Of a DNA stretch of 61,423 nucleotides, positions 41,890 through 54,729 are shown one piece after another. Position 1 is the first letter of the stretch. Each line of letters opens with the position of its first letter. The stretch is from assembly GCA_036939975.1 (NCBI GenBank), contig JALLPB010000168.1, positions 1 through 61,423 of the forward strand. Reading direction: 5' to 3'. The notes under the pieces are model-generated. The model saw nothing but the letters and a program-made list of their open reading frames with translations, was not told the origin of the DNA and searched no databases. Made by a program: the position numbers and the translations under genes. This DNA is from Cyclostephanos tholiformis (Eukaryota > Bacillariophyta > Thalassiosirophyceae > Thalassiosirales > Thalassiosiraceae).

Positions 41890-43126
41890 ACATGTGAAAA
41901 AGGCCATCTCCTTCCTGCAGAAGTGCCCGGCCATGACAGTTAAGGAAGCAATGCTGATTGCTGGTTTCTCGAAAAAGGAGATTGTGGATTGCGCTAAGCA
42001 AGCATGGATCTAACGTCGCCTTGATAAAGCTGATGCCTTAGTCTATTGCTGTTACTGAATCAGTGGGGGGTGGGGGGGCAACAACAATATCGTCAATATC
42101 GCTGTTGTCTCCCAGCAATCAGGAGGTTCATGAGCAGGCGACCCCACCAAAGAAGTTGCTGTCACAAATGACTGCTGCTCAGAAGCAGAAGGCACGTGCG
42201 GCCCGACTGAATGAGAAGCGTCACTACAAGAATGCCTTCAAACATGCGGCAAAGGGAAAGAAAGGGTTGTTGGCAAAGGGTGTTTGTGACCTCATGAAGG
42301 AGGCATTTAAGGTCGATCTGTGCCCTCAAACAATTCAGAAAAAAGTTGTGAGTGGAGATATTGGCATATCCCCGGTGAGGAAAGGTCCTAAAGGGATCAT
42401 AGATGAGCTGCATTACAAAAATCTGTGCATGGCAGCAGATTGCTATGTTGTAATCCAAAGCGCAAGTGGCAAGTTGTGGGAGTGCACTTTCAATAGACTT
42501 TGTGCATGCATCGAGAAAACTTGGATGATATCGTTGATGCATGATTGACTGCAGGAAAGAGTCTCTCACTTCAACTCAAGTTAGTGGGATTGCCTGTATT
42601 TGGAGGAATTGACTGGGAGATGAGGTATGATGTTCGCAGGGGTGCATTTCAGAAGGGCTTCAGCAAGGAGAGATTTCTGGCTGCATGGAAGAAGGTTGGA
42701 GCAGTTTCGGAGGATGGGACCATCACTAGAGCCTGTCTGGAGGATTTGAAGGTTCTGCATGAGTTCAGTGATGACGGCAACATTAACGAGGTCTATTGGG
42801 CCGTTCAAACTGCCAACAACAATGCCATTGCATCTCTCAAATAAGCTGGTTACGATGCAGGTTAGCTTTAGGCCAAATTCCAGTGGTCGCTGGAGGAGGA
42901 CAAGCAGCTAGTGAATCAGCCCAACATGCTTGCAAGACAGCAGGCACTTGCAAATGCTTGGATGCATGGTGGGCAGTTCCATGCAAGTGGTGGAGGAACA
43001 CACTTGACATGCAACGACATCTTTATTGCTGTGGAGATTTCAACACAAGCTAAGAAGACTGGTTTTGATCCTAGCTGGATCACTTTTCTACGGTACTGTT
43101 TCGTTTCGAAAAACGCTAGTGTCTAA
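41890..43126 (+). pseudogene. Helix-turn-helix transposon protein, broken
   Basis: Pieces in different frames read as one degraded gene: 41893-42013 (SFLQKCPAMTVKEAMLIAGF, an HTH-like start, ending in TAA), 42063-42548 (QKARAARLNEKRHYK basic stretch, then TIQKKVVSGDIGISPVRKGP), 42545-42844 (LVGLPVFGGIDWEMRYDVRR) and 42911-43126 (LANAWMHGGQFHAS, ending TGFDPSWITFLRYC). The basic plus HTH plan fits the DNA-binding part of a DDE transposon protein; I recall similar repeated proteins in diatoms but cannot verify that here. No catalytic core is identified. Confidence 0.55.
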
Positions 43127-43430
43127 ATGTTTTGTACCTTTAAGTACTAACTACCTACCCTACCAGATTAGCGTACACTAGTGTGCAAAAAATGCATATT
43201 TTCTCCCCTCAAAATGAAGGCCGAGCCTAACTGCCACCCCAATTTTGATATGCGCTGACAAATCCTAATTGTATGCTGATTCGTCAGCGATGCTTGGGGT
43301 GAGCAGTTTTGCATTAGTTCTTGCGTTAAAGAGGGGAGAAATATCAGCATGGGTTGGGCGCTCTGCACTACAAAATGGGTAAAAAGTACGATACTACGCG
43401 AGCACAACACAACCACACAACCACAACACA

Positions 43431-44340
43431 CAACAACCAACATGAGCCGCTGCCGCCCTACCCTCCAGCGGCTTCAGCCCTCTCTCTCCATGGGTAGGCC
43501 AGCGGCGCCACTAAATCATGGCGCCGCCGCTCCCCAACACCATGCGCAGGCCGCGAGCCATCGGGCTTGCGTTCGCCGCAGTTGGTTCCCTTGTTTGGGG
43601 CGTCGCAACGCAACCCATCAAAAAACAGAGAGAGAGGTGGGGCCTTGGCCTTGGGTGGCCGCCGATCGTTCGATTTAAGCAACAATCAACCCAAAGTCGG
43701 CGGCAGCGTTAGGGGGGATCATATAGCGGAAGCGGGTGGGGAGGATAGCGCGGGAGGGTACACCGTCCAATCGTTTGGGGCGGCGAATGGAACGATGAAA
43801 AAATAAAAAATAAAAAATACATCGTGGCTTTTGGCGGCATCAAAACGATGAATTTGCACACAACAACCAACCAAAAACAGTCGTCCGCGACGGAGGGGAC
43901 TACTGAGGGGAGGCGTGACGAGTGGGAGGCGCGGGGGATCGCGATATCATTGTTTTTTGGAGGGGCGAAGTCAAATTAGAAGGTAAAAAACTAAAATAAA
44001 TCGTTGAGTTTAGTAAATAATTTTTTTCTCGGCCGGTTTATATTATTTAGTTAAACCCCGCCACACCGCCCTCAGTCAACCCCTTCCGCAGAGGCTGCCG
44101 GGGTGGGGCGGCAGGAAACACAAAAGCTATGCCGCTAGAGACCGGCGACCGGCTCCACCATGGTGGTGTTCTTTTTGGATGGTTCGACCCTTGTCGACCA
44201 TTCGCTTCTACTATTCCTACGTAGAAAATGCTACGGTACTGTAGCAGGGTGTTTTTTTGTGTGTTTTGTTACGTAGAGTACAATAAAGTAGTTGTTAATT
44301 GTAGCATAAAACGTAGTAGCCAAACGGTTTGCGCGCCAGC
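43431..44340. repeat. Dispersed repeat family, copy B
   Basis: caacaaccaac-type motifs at 43431, 43680 and 43861 (last spacing 181 bp), a gccgccgatcg block, atcgtttggggcggcgaa followed by A-rich filler, then atgccgctagag, ccatggtggtg and tactattcctacgtag at about 44131-44224. Same order of blocks as at 5765-6490. Confidence 0.7.
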
Positions 44341-44439
44341 CGGCCTTAAGTTACCGTAGAAAATTGGTACAAGTCTACGCGTGCGTAGACTTGTACCAGA
44401 AAAATTCCCAAATGAAACAAACTGATCCAGCTAGGATCA

Positions 44440-45540
44440 AAACCAGTCTGCTGTAGATGGGCATATGGGTGCACCCTTACACTGTTACACTTGTGCAGGT
44501 GGGGGCCAAATTTTGAAATATTAGGGGTGAGGGTGAGCCCAAATAACATAATTGAGTCATGATTGAGACTGTAGACCACCACACTCTACGTCTTACATTC
44601 ATATGAAATGTATACAAAGTGTTTGAGCACATTCATATGCTGTGGATGGGCATATGGGTGCACCCTTACACTGTTACACCAGTGCAGGTGGGGGACAAAT
44701 TTTGATTTTGGAAATTTAGGGGTGGGTGAACCCAAATAACATCATAGTGTATTGTCTTGAGACTGTAGACCATCCCACTCTGTGTTCTTACATCATCCAT
44801 GTTGGATGTATTGAAAGTGTTTGAGCACATTCATATGCAGTGGATGGGCATATATGGGTGCACCTGTACACTGTTACACCAGTGCAGATGGGGTCAAATT
44901 TTGAAAAATTAGGGGTAAGGGTGAGCCCAAATAACATCATAGTGTCATGTTGTTTGAGGCTGCAAGCCGCCCCACTCTGCTTTTTACTTCCATATTGGAT
45001 GTATAAAATGTGTTTGAGCACATTCATATGGCCCAAATATCATAATTGTGTCATGTTTGAGGCTGTATACCACCTTCTTACATCTATATTTGGATGTATC
45101 AAAAGTGTTTGAGCACATTCATATGCTGTGGATGGGCATATGGGTGCACCTGTACACTGTTACACCAGTGCAGGTGGGAGGTGGGGGCTGGAAATTTAAT
45201 TTGGGGGTAAGGGTGAGCCCCAAAAGAATCATAGTATCATGTTTGAAGCTGTAAGTCACCCCACTCTGCTTCTTACATCCATATTGAATGTATATAAAGT
45301 GTTTGAGCACATTCATATGCAGTGGTTGGGCATATGAGTGCACCCTTATACTGTTACACCAGTGCAGGTGGGGGCCAAATTTTGGAAATTTGGGGGCAAG
45401 GGTGAGCCCAAATAACTCATACATGTTGTTATGTCTTGAGGCTGTTAGCCACTTTGCTCTGTATCATACAATCATATTAAATGTATATAAAGTGTTTGAG
45501 AACCTTCAGTTTTATGAATGGGCATATGGTCTAAATTTAA
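44440..45540 (+). repeat. Satellite-like tandem array, about 190-bp unit
   Basis: Unit landmarks are gtgtttgagcacattcatatg, gatgggcatatgggtgcacc, ctgttacaccagtgcaggtg and gtgagcccaaataac. The gatgggcatat landmark occurs near 44455, 44643, 44840, 45128, 45322 and 45513, giving spacings of 188, 197, 288, 194 and 191; the 288 spacing contains a truncated unit near 45015. Six full or partial units. Every frame is interrupted; open frames across it are by-products. Confidence 0.92.
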
Positions 45541-48500
45541 AAATCAAGTGGAATGAGACTAGTTTGCAACCATGTGATCCAAAGGTAACAAAATATGTTC
45601 GGAAAAAGTCCAAGTGAAATCCACAAGCAAAGAATACATGGTAGATGAATGGTGCATGGAGACAAGATTTACTTCATTTGATTAAGTAAACTATATTGAC
45701 ATATACACTCAGTCAGTGTCTTAAATAGCCAGTCAAAAATAAGGGTAAAAAAGCCATGCAAGAGGCCAATAAACAGACAAAACAAAAAGAAAATAAAACT
45801 CATTTTAGCTACCAAAACGAGAAAAAAACAAAAAAACACATTTTGGACATGACAAACAATTTTTAATTTTGTCTTGATGAGTATTTGTATGAAACACCAT
45901 TCTACAACATTGCACTAAGAAGAAAATGTTTTTTCTTAGAGAATTTTCAAGTGCAGCCTCTATTGCCGGTGATGTTGCCATCTTCTTGCAGTGACTTTAG
46001 GTAGCATGCCACAAGGAAGGCATATTCAGGACTGGATCTGCAGGGGTCTTTTTTGTGGCAAATGAGATATGGCAAGCTAGCTTGCTGGCCAGGCATGAGA
46101 ATTTTCCAATGCAAAGAGAGAGGACAATTGCTTGGAGCTCTCTGAATGAGTTTGGGAGGAATGTCATGTTGTCTCCAAGGGCAATGGCTATGGATGCATA
46201 TTGATGCATCAGAAGATGGAACACCAAGTGTATACATTTGGCAATATGGCCCAGTTTGTTGTGAGGGTTTGTGCTTCTTTTACCATGAAGCTGCCGCAGT
46301 TGGTGTGTTAAGTCAAGTTGAGGAGGTTGAGCACCTCGGAGATGCAATTTTAGGATATGGGCACTGTCATTTTGTTGGTGTCAACCATTAGACCAAGTAT
46401 TACTTGCTGCAGGCTGATTGTCAGTTCTGACTTTATCCTATGCTAGTGGGCAATGGTAGACTGAATTATCCAATTTATCCATTATGACAAAAAATGGCTT
46501 TGGTTGGTGCTGCCAATCTAAGCTTTATGTTCTCTCTGTCCACTACCAGTGTCAGGGCATCATTGAGTTATAGTATTCTTGCTAGGAGAGATATTTGTTG
46601 CCATGTGCATCAAGTATGCCATTGTTTATGGCAAATGGAGTTGCTGCCATGTTTGTTGGATGAGATTAGCTTTCCTCCCAACAAAGCATTCTCAGGAGAC
46701 CTCTGTGTTTGGTGACTAGTTCAGATTGGGGTTTTTAAATACTACCAATAATGCTTGAATGGCATGGCAGAAGGGCTCCCAGCTGGATGCCAAAGTTGTT
46801 TGTCCAAAGACCATGGCTGTTGGAAGGTTAAAGTATCCTCCTACAATGAAATTCAGTGTGCCCCTGTGAGGTTGTCACAAACATGCCAGGGGTAGATTAT
46901 TCAGGTGTTGTAGATTGTTAATATTGATGTATAATTGTTTTTTAACGAAGCTGAAAATGATAGGATGCTCATTCGGGATGGGTGTACCTGCATTGAGGAC
47001 AATGTCTGTTGTGAGCTTTGTGGTGGATGAATTCCTAAATAAGCAGTCTGCCTCGCTTGGTTTCATGACTAGCATTTGGGTGGTGTTATGCTAATATTGG
47101 GAAAATAATCAGATGAGAGTGTCTAGTGGAATGAGGTGGCTGTATCTGTCTTATTTGTTGGTGGTCTTCAGTGCCAGAGCAGGGTTCTTGTTGAATGCTT
47201 TGGAGTTGCTGCATTTGACAATTGCCAGCTTGTTGGATAAGAATGGCTCATTGAATTGGAATTTGGTAGGACAGCCATCAAGGAGGATGCAACATAAGTG
47301 CTCCAATCCTCTGATGAACATAGGGCAGAACCATCTTCCTGTAGAGATTGGTAACCTTGCAAGGGTGAGTAAAGTAACAGCTGGTGTTCTTGCACTCTCT
47401 ACCATTGCAGGTTAAGTCAGCACAGACCTTTTTGGAGAGGTCGTTGGAGGAGATATTGGAGCTTGGGGGTGTCACCAGGAACAGTGTGACATGGCTTCTT
47501 CTGGCGCTGGTTAGCTGCAGCCCTGACTTTGTTAGGGTGTTGGCATCAGTCTTTTCACTAGAGGCCTCAGGGTGGGGAGAAGCGCCTTTTGGTAACATAG
47601 GGGGGTGAACATTTATGTTGTTGAACAGGTTGGGGGCATACTTGAGAATCACACCCAGAAGGATTGTGATGGGGGATGAAAGGGATAGGAACTTTTTGAC
47701 CTGATCAATGAAAGTTTTCATCACCTTGACAGCTTTGGAGAGTGCTGTAGTGTCAAGCTCATCTTGGGAATGGCCTTCCATTATGACTGACATTGCCAAA
47801 GTTTGTATCAAAGTCCACAAAGTGATCAAAGAACTTCTCAAGGGATATGAAGCAATGCCAATGTAAGCAGGGCATGTTGCCACCATTGCTAGCAGACCAC
47901 TCATCCTAGTCTGTGCAGTTGACAATATTGATGAACTTGTGGAGCTTCTGGCAGAGGAGGGGCAGGTTGTCGCCATCATCCACAATGATAGCCATGATGA
48001 CTGTGTCCATGTCGATGCACAGTGCAGAAAAGTTGGATGTGTTTGGTGCCAATCCTGGAGATAGTGGCGATCATCTTCATCTTGTGGATATGTTGTGGCT
48101 GTTCTCGGTTTTTATGGTTAGGTCCTTATTCTTCTCTTGGGTGATAAAGCAAGCATTTTTCTGAGGGAGAAAAGCCAAAGGGTTGACAAAGTTTGCTTTG
48201 TTGGGAAGGCTTGTGGCACCTTTGATTGCAAAGCTGCCTTGGAGCATGTGGCCTGAGAGGGCCTAGTAGAGACATGCCTGATGGAGATTAGACAAGACCT
48301 GATGTTCATGGTGTCATGGTTCTTTGTTGTGTGGATTGTTTGATGACATAGGTTGGACAGTGCCTGAGCATTGGCTGCACATGAGTTGTTCATGATGATT
48401 TGCATCCCCATTGACTGTGTTGGGGAGGAAATGCCAGATACTGAACATGATTGGGTATTGAAGTTCCCACAGATGTGGAGCAGGAGGAGCTTAGTGGTTC

Positions 48501-49771
48501 CCTTATTGGCCTCAAAGCTGAAGTGTGAGCATGTTGGAGGTGGGAGAAGTTTGAGAGGTACAACCTTGGGAGGAAAATTTTCTTTAAGATTGCTGCAGCC
48601 AAGGGGGATAAATATCCAAGGAGACAGAGGTGATGGGAGACAGAGCTGATGGTCCCCCAAGGGACCTACATTGTACCAATGGGGAGGGTTGATGCTCCAT
48701 TGGACCAGGTATACAGTAAATGGATTCTGACAATTGTGGTCTGGTTGTATTCAGCATGCTCAAAGCCTGGGACATGACCGTAGAGGAGTCAACTGCATTT
48801 GCTGCTGCAAGATCTACCGCTTTTCCCAGAATTATATCCCAAGCCCAAGCAGGTCATCTGACCTTGATGTTGTTGCCGTGGATTTTGTCTTTGGGAGTGG
48901 GCTGATCAAAATAGATGAAAAAGAAGTTTGGGATCAATGAACCATAGACTGGCTCAGAAAAATTGTTCCAGCAGTTGGTGTCTGGAAGGATGTAAGATGG
49001 ATGGGGATGGTTGCCATGAAAGATGTTTGCTAGTAGCAACCCCCTAGTGACAATACAAGGGAATAGCTGAGAGGACAAAATGTTGATCTTGACACAGTTG
49101 AATTTGCCAAGTTTGTTGGATAAGTTGCCAACAATGGTGATGGGTGTTCCTCCCAGAAAAGTGTGGTTTTGGGGAGCAAAGACAAAAATCAAATTGATTT
49201 ACCTGCTCGCTGTGGAAGATTTTGGTGCACATCAAGTCTTTGGTCCAGGCTATGAGTGTGGTAGGTTTGATGGTTGAAGGAGAGTTGAACACAAAAACAA
49301 TGAGGGTTCAAAGCATTGCAACATTGTGCCTTTTGCATGCATTTTTATTTTTGACAACACAAGTGTGAGAGCCTTATTTGGATCTGTGGCCTCAAGCCAA
49401 GCATTTTTCAACAACATCTAATTTTGCTCATAAGAAGGCTATGAGAAAGCTAGTGTGGTCTGGATGAGAAAGCTAGAGTCAAGTAACCCACGAACATGAT
49501 GGGAAGGGGAAACCATCATGACCTTGTTGGGTCAGATTTTGCTGCCTTCAGAGTTGAAGTGGAAAGGGATGTGAGATTCCCATTATGTACACATGTACAC
49601 ATAAGCATAAGCTTGTACTCTAGGTGCTAACACAAGGAGATTTTCCTGAACATTGTCCACCATGGTGATTTGCACTCTATGGCTGGTACCTGAAAATTAT
49701 CTCTGCTCTACTACCATGTAGGCCGGGGGATAAGAACAAGCTAATGTGCATTGGTGTGACAGCTAAATCCA
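45541..49771 (-). mobile_element. Degenerate retroelement region
   Basis: Coding-like sequence on the minus strand is broken into short frames. 47985-47278 ends with a cysteine cluster (CNGRECKNTSCYFTHPCK) like a gag/ORF1 zinc finger. 46350-45950 contains YASIAIALGDNMTFLPNSF. 49292-48854 and 48660-48118 are further open stretches without recognised domains. No reverse transcriptase core or LTR was found. Class is therefore uncertain. Confidence 0.45.
47278..47985 (-). pseudogene. Gag/ORF1-like fragment with a cysteine-histidine cluster
   Basis: 235-codon open frame whose last 55 residues carry C-x5-C-x4-C-x4-H spacing (ADLTCNGRECKNTSCYFTHP), like a nucleic-acid-binding CCCH finger. The rest is Ser/Thr-rich. 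No upstream ATG context or neighbours that would make it a functional host gene. Confidence 0.4.
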
Positions 49772-50245
49772 TCAGATTGCTATTTCCCGCATCTTCTCCT
49801 TCTCTGCAATCTCCTCTACCATCAGATTATGTGACGACCTCTGACAAGCAAGAGATGAGATTGTCACCTGGCAGCACCACATGTGCCGCTCTTCCCTGCA
49901 ACACTCAGACTTGTCAGCACTTAAAACCTTTGTCACCTGCATTAGCACTCCATTGTAGCACTTGGCATGTGCCACCATAGGGCGCATTGGGAAGTTAATA
50001 TGACAATGATCAATGCCATTGGTCATCCAATAGCAAACGATTGCAGCCTCCTTGTGACCCTCAACCAAAACCTGCACCTTCTGAAGGTGCATGACAACAT
50101 CATCGTCCAGCACAGAGCCACAAACTGCATGCTCCTCACAGGAATAGCCCTGATTGCCCATCTTTGTCACAATTATCTCAACACCAATGTCAGTAGAATA
50201 AGTGGCCATTATAGCCTGAAAAGACTTAACAGCGTGATCGGCCAT
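49772..50245 (-). CDS. Intact small ORF of a repeated mobile-element protein family
   Basis: 157 codons with an ATG (MADHAVKSFQAIMATY) and no interruption. Sequence has the feel of a folded protein: IGVEIIVTKMGNQG, HLQKVQVLVEGHKEAAIVCY, WMTNGIDHCHINFP and MVAHAKCYNGVLMQVTKVLS. From memory, related WVTDGIDRC-type sequences recur in diatom genomes as multi-copy hypothetical proteins; this is unverified. It lies at the 5' side of the degenerate retroelement and may be its first ORF. Function unknown. Confidence 0.45.
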   Translation of the reverse strand: MADHAVKSFQAIMATYSTDIGVEIIVTKMGNQGYSCEEHAVCGSVLDDDVVMHLQKVQVLVEGHKEAAIVCYWMTNGIDHCHINFPMRPMVAHAKCYNGVLMQVTKVLSADKSECCREERHMWCCQVTISSLACQRSSHNLMVEEIAEKEKMREIAI

Positions 50246-51077
50246 AGTTGAGAGATTTTTTTGTTATCTTTGTTGGTATTTTTTGTTTGGAAGGGCCAAG
50301 GCACATATGTATCAGAGGAATGGCAAAGTGGGGATCACACGAGAGGTCTTTTCAAGGTGGATTGATTTAGTTCATCTAATTAAGGAAAAACTATAGAACT
50401 TGGCAAGAAATTGATGGAATTAACTTAGTTGCACTTATCCTTCCAGCATGGCCAAAAAAACATATATCATTCTACCAAAGGAGCAAAAAATGCTCATTTT
50501 CTACATATGTAGTAGTACAAAAAATCCCACCTATACTTTGAAAATTGAGATCAATTCGAGTTTTTGTTCCCGCTTTTTTTTCTTCAATACTCGTTGGGCC
50601 CCATTGAAATTTTGTATGTTTTGGGGTGTGTCAAAATGAGTGATTTTCACTCATTTCATACCCTCCATTTGAATGCATGATGATGACTTAATAATATGTT
50701 AAAAATTAAAAAGTACCTAGTACTTGATTCCGATGCGGAATAGCAAGTTGGCCATTCAAATTGCTCAATTTTGAATTTTGGTGGAGAAATTTTGTGTCAA
50801 AGTAAAAAATGAGCGATATTCACTAGGTTTAACGCGATAGGATGTGTGGTATTGTACTTATTTTTTTTTAAGAATTTCATTTCTTTTTTATTTTTTTTCT
50901 TCGCAGGATTGTGGACGGGACCGTGTCACGTGGTCACGAGGTCAACGTGACCGAGCCTCTCTGTCCGTTTTGTCCTTTCACCCCGCCCCCCCCCGCCCTC
51001 TCGTCCACAACGCAAAGCAAAGTTTAGTTACCAAGGTCTCTCTTTAGTAGAGCTATTCTATTCCATTCTCCGAGGTC
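50246..51077. promoter_or_regulatory. Upstream region of mitochondrial L15
   Basis: AT-rich, no gene. A long T-rich run ending in tcttcgcag at 50898-50907 resembles an intron acceptor and may mark a 5' UTR intron, with a GC-rich leader from there to the ATG at 51078. Confidence 0.4.
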
Positions 51078-52310
51078 ATGGCACTCCCCTTCCTCCGCCC
51101 TTCGACCATATTCGGCGGGGGCATGCGTGGTGGCATGCGTCGTGCCGCTTCTGCTATCGCGTCGAAGAAATTAATGCTCCCGTCGCACCACCTGCCATTG
51201 CCACATCACGTCGCGTCGAAGCCATCATCGCGCGCAGCCGCCTTGTCGGCTCTGAATTTTAGCCTCGCGCAATTGGCAGTCCAGACGACGACGGGTACCG
51301 CTAATGCAGATCACTGCTATTCTCCTCAACGACGAGGACGTGGAGGACAAAATTTACACCAACACCAACAGCAACAGCAACAACAACGCGCCCTGTCATC
51401 CTCCCCCTCGTCGCAGCTGAGTTGTCAGCGGCAACCCCCCCTCGGTGAGCCGATCACATACCTCTCCCTCAACAATCTGCGCGACAATCCCGGCGCGGTC
51501 AAAAAGAAGCGTCGCGTAGGACGCGGCATCGGCTCCTCCAAGGGCAAGACCTGCGGTCGCGGACACAAGGGGCAGAAATCGCGGGCGGGTGGGGGCGTCC
51601 ATCCCACCTTCGAGGGCGGGCAGACGAAGTTCTACAAACGCATGCCCAAGATCGGCAAGATGAAGAATGCTGAATTCAAGCTGAACTTGATACCGCTGAA
51701 CGTCGGTAGGGTCCAGGATTACGTCACGATGGGACGATTGAGGCCGGAGCGCAAAGACGGCGTGATCACGATGAGGGATTTCGTGAACGCCGGCATGTTC
51801 CCGAGCAGCTCGATCAAGACGGGCGTGAAGCTTCTGGGCGACGGAAGGGAGTATGTTAAGGACAAGTTATTAATCGAGGTGTCCTTCGCTAGCGCCTCGG
51901 CCATCGACGCGATCGAAAGCAAGGGCGGCATGGTGACGACGGTTCATTACAACAGACTCGCGCTCCGTGCGCTGTTGAAGCCGCACAAATTCCCGAACAA
52001 GCCCGAGGCAATGCTAACGAGGGAGTATGGCGATGGTGTGGATGCATCCGAATTGGACGTGCACGACACGCACCTTTTGCCACGTAGGGCACGCCCCCCT
52101 CCCAAGTACATGCCTTACTATACCGATTATTCGAAGGTGAGAGTATAGTTTCTCATGTCATTCTTTTATTCTTACGTCGATTCCTCTTCTTTCGATGATG
52201 TATGATATGTCGAATCTTACCATGTGATTTTTCTCTGTTTTTGTCAGAGGGGATATTTGAATCCGAAGGTACAATTGGAAAGGAAGAAACGCGGTTTGAA
52301 GGATCTTTAA
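51078..52310 (+). CDS. MRPL15: Mitochondrial ribosomal protein uL15m, two exons
   Basis: Large-subunit ribosomal protein. Exons 51078-52136 and 52248-52310 join across a 111-nt GTGAGA...TTGTCAG intron to 373 residues. The L15 core runs from about 130: [59 protein letters not shown], then [15 protein letters not shown] and [17 protein letters not shown]. The first 120 residues are Ala/Arg/Ser/Gln-rich without a plastid ASAF-type cleavage motif, fitting mitochondrial import. The C-terminal tail ([13 protein letters not shown], then exon 2 [17 protein letters not shown]) is typical of the mitochondrial protein and absent from bacterial L15. Without splicing the frame would end three residues into the intron. 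Confidence 0.93.
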
Positions 52311-52515
52311 GGTTAAGTCCTCGCAAAGACACACAGTTTGTAGCAGCTATCATGTTGCAAATTTAGGGATCAGTTTCCCAATAAATTAGCTGGTAAGACT
52401 TTACATATGGCGTCCAATGTAATGTTCCGATCCATCGTGGACCGCGAAAGGCTCAATAGGAAGAAATTAATTATTTATTATGAATTAAATTATTCTTACT
52501 GTCTATTAAATTCAA

Positions 52516-54675
52516 CTATGAACAGAAGAAATCATTCAACCTTCGCTTTTTGTGTGTCATTCTCTCGTCGGCACATGCTGTCTCTTCGTTCGCCAGTCGC
52601 TTCAAAGTCGGTGCATTGAGGCATTCATCGATGTGTCGATTTAGCAATTCATTCCCGTCATCGTTGTTGGAAAAATCAATTCGGCATAATGGGCACCGGA
52701 CCCTCGTTTCGAAGTTGTCATCGTTGGCGGATTCACTCAGTGCCGTGGTGAGGGAAAGTTTGTCAAGAGGACTGTTTGACTCTACAACGTATCGTCTTAG
52801 TTTTGTTGACTTGGGGCTTAGATATGGATTCTTCACAGGGATATTATTGCTGTTGCGAGATGTAAAAGGCTCGTCCGCACAGTCTTGGTTCCGGGCAGCT
52901 CCATATCGGTGCAATGATTGTTGTGTACTAATGGACTGGAAATTGGAACACCGCACGCCCAGTAAACGAATCGAGAACGGAGTTCTGGCCTTTGATGCTG
53001 TCGCTGTCATCTTAGTCTTCTTGACGGAACCGCCACCCTCGTGCTCACGCTTCGCTTCCTTTAGCAGGTTAATCACGATATCGACTAATTCCTCGCAGCT
53101 CTGAGAATTGTTACAATTCTGAAAAAGTGCAATTTCCCTGGTGGTCGCTCTTGTCAAGATATCGAAGTTGTCCAATTTCACCTTCAAAGTTATCGTCTTC
53201 GGTCTCAGATTTCGATCTCTCAGATCTCTTGCTAGACAAAGTGTAATCCGTTCAAGATTCGTACACAGGGTAGTCCATGAAGAGGTGGGGGAGAAGGTCC
53301 GTTCGTGACTAATCCCCTTCCGATGTAATGCCTCGTCCGCATCGGCGTTCTCGTCCTCGACAGGCTCGAGGCGTCCGCCATCCTCGGAAAAGCCGATGGA
53401 AGCCCTCAATAGAAAATTGGCCGACGCCGGCTTGAAGAGGTAGTAAACCTCCGCTCGTCTGTCGTACAGATCCCTCACTGTCTCGATGTTGGATATCCCC
53501 CTCAGCATTTTCTCCATCACACGTCCGATGCCATTGATTTTTCGGATCGGTAGTGGATGCACGAATTCGATTATTTCCTCGTCGGTAGGACCGACGAAAT
53601 GTTGACCGTTCGGTTTGTTGATGTCGCTTGAATTATTTATTTATTTTTTCGACCGACGAGGGATCAGTGGTTTTAGTAGAAGGGAAAACGGTCGAGGACG
53701 ATGGGACGTGGGTTGAATCGGACACGAAACCGAGACTCACCTCGCGATTTTCGCCAGGAGGAAGTTGGAACACAAACCGGCACTGCAAGTGAGGCCCGTG
53801 ACAGTCCTAACCCTCTCGCGTATCGAACGTAGCAGGGCCTCGGCGGCGGCGTGAATGGTACCCACCGGAAGATTCTCGCGAAGGTACTCGTTCCGTACCG
53901 TGGCATCGTCTTCCTTATTATTCCCCCCCCTCCCGGACGACGCCATCGTCATCCTTCGAATGATATCCCCGTGCGATGAGCCGCCGCCGCCGCCGAGTAA
54001 CTGCGCTTCCAAATACGGACCGATGTCCATATACGCCTCGTCGAGCGAATGCATGCTCAGATGCGGATCGTATTCCATCAGCACGGACCTAACCTCCGCG
54101 GACTTCCTCCTGTACAACTCGAAATCGTGTTCCACGAACACGAGACGATCTTTCCCCCCCGATAATTCGTTCACCAACTTGCTACCCAAGTAACCGGGCA
54201 TCGCCGCGCGTACCCCGTATCGCCTCGCGACGTAATTGCTAGTGCTTATCATGCCCTCGTTGCCCACGCACGCGGGTACGAACGCCAAGCTCGGATCATC
54301 GAGGACGTGACACGAGATGAAGAATCCATCCATGTCGATTACGACGCACGTCGAGAGCCCACGTCTGCGGCTCCTGTATCCCGCTAGGATGGGATCGACG
54401 ATCGACGAGATCAACTCCACCCTCCAATCGTTATCGTCGTGACCGTCACCGTCATCCCTCTCCCCGAGACGGCGTTTCATGTCGCGTATCCTACCGTTGG
54501 CGACGTCGTCGACCCTGCGCTGTCGGGACATGTAATTCAAATTCCCGGACTCGCGTAGGAGTATGGCATTTATCCGATCCCGATCGACGTTGGCCATGCC
54601 CGCCTTGTCGGATGCGGACGTTAGCAATGCCGATGCCGACCTCGTCGATGATGATGTCGTCGTTAGCATCGCGGA

Positions 54676-54729
<54 letters not shown>

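Noticed and set aside
41732..42001. Minus-strand 89-codon frame
   Set aside because: The opposite strand reads as an HTH-like transposon peptide (MTVKEAMLIAGFSKKE), which is more convincing.
44440..45540. CRISPR array
   Set aside because: Units are about 190 bp and repeated almost in full; there are no short repeats separated by unique spacers, and the genome is eukaryotic.
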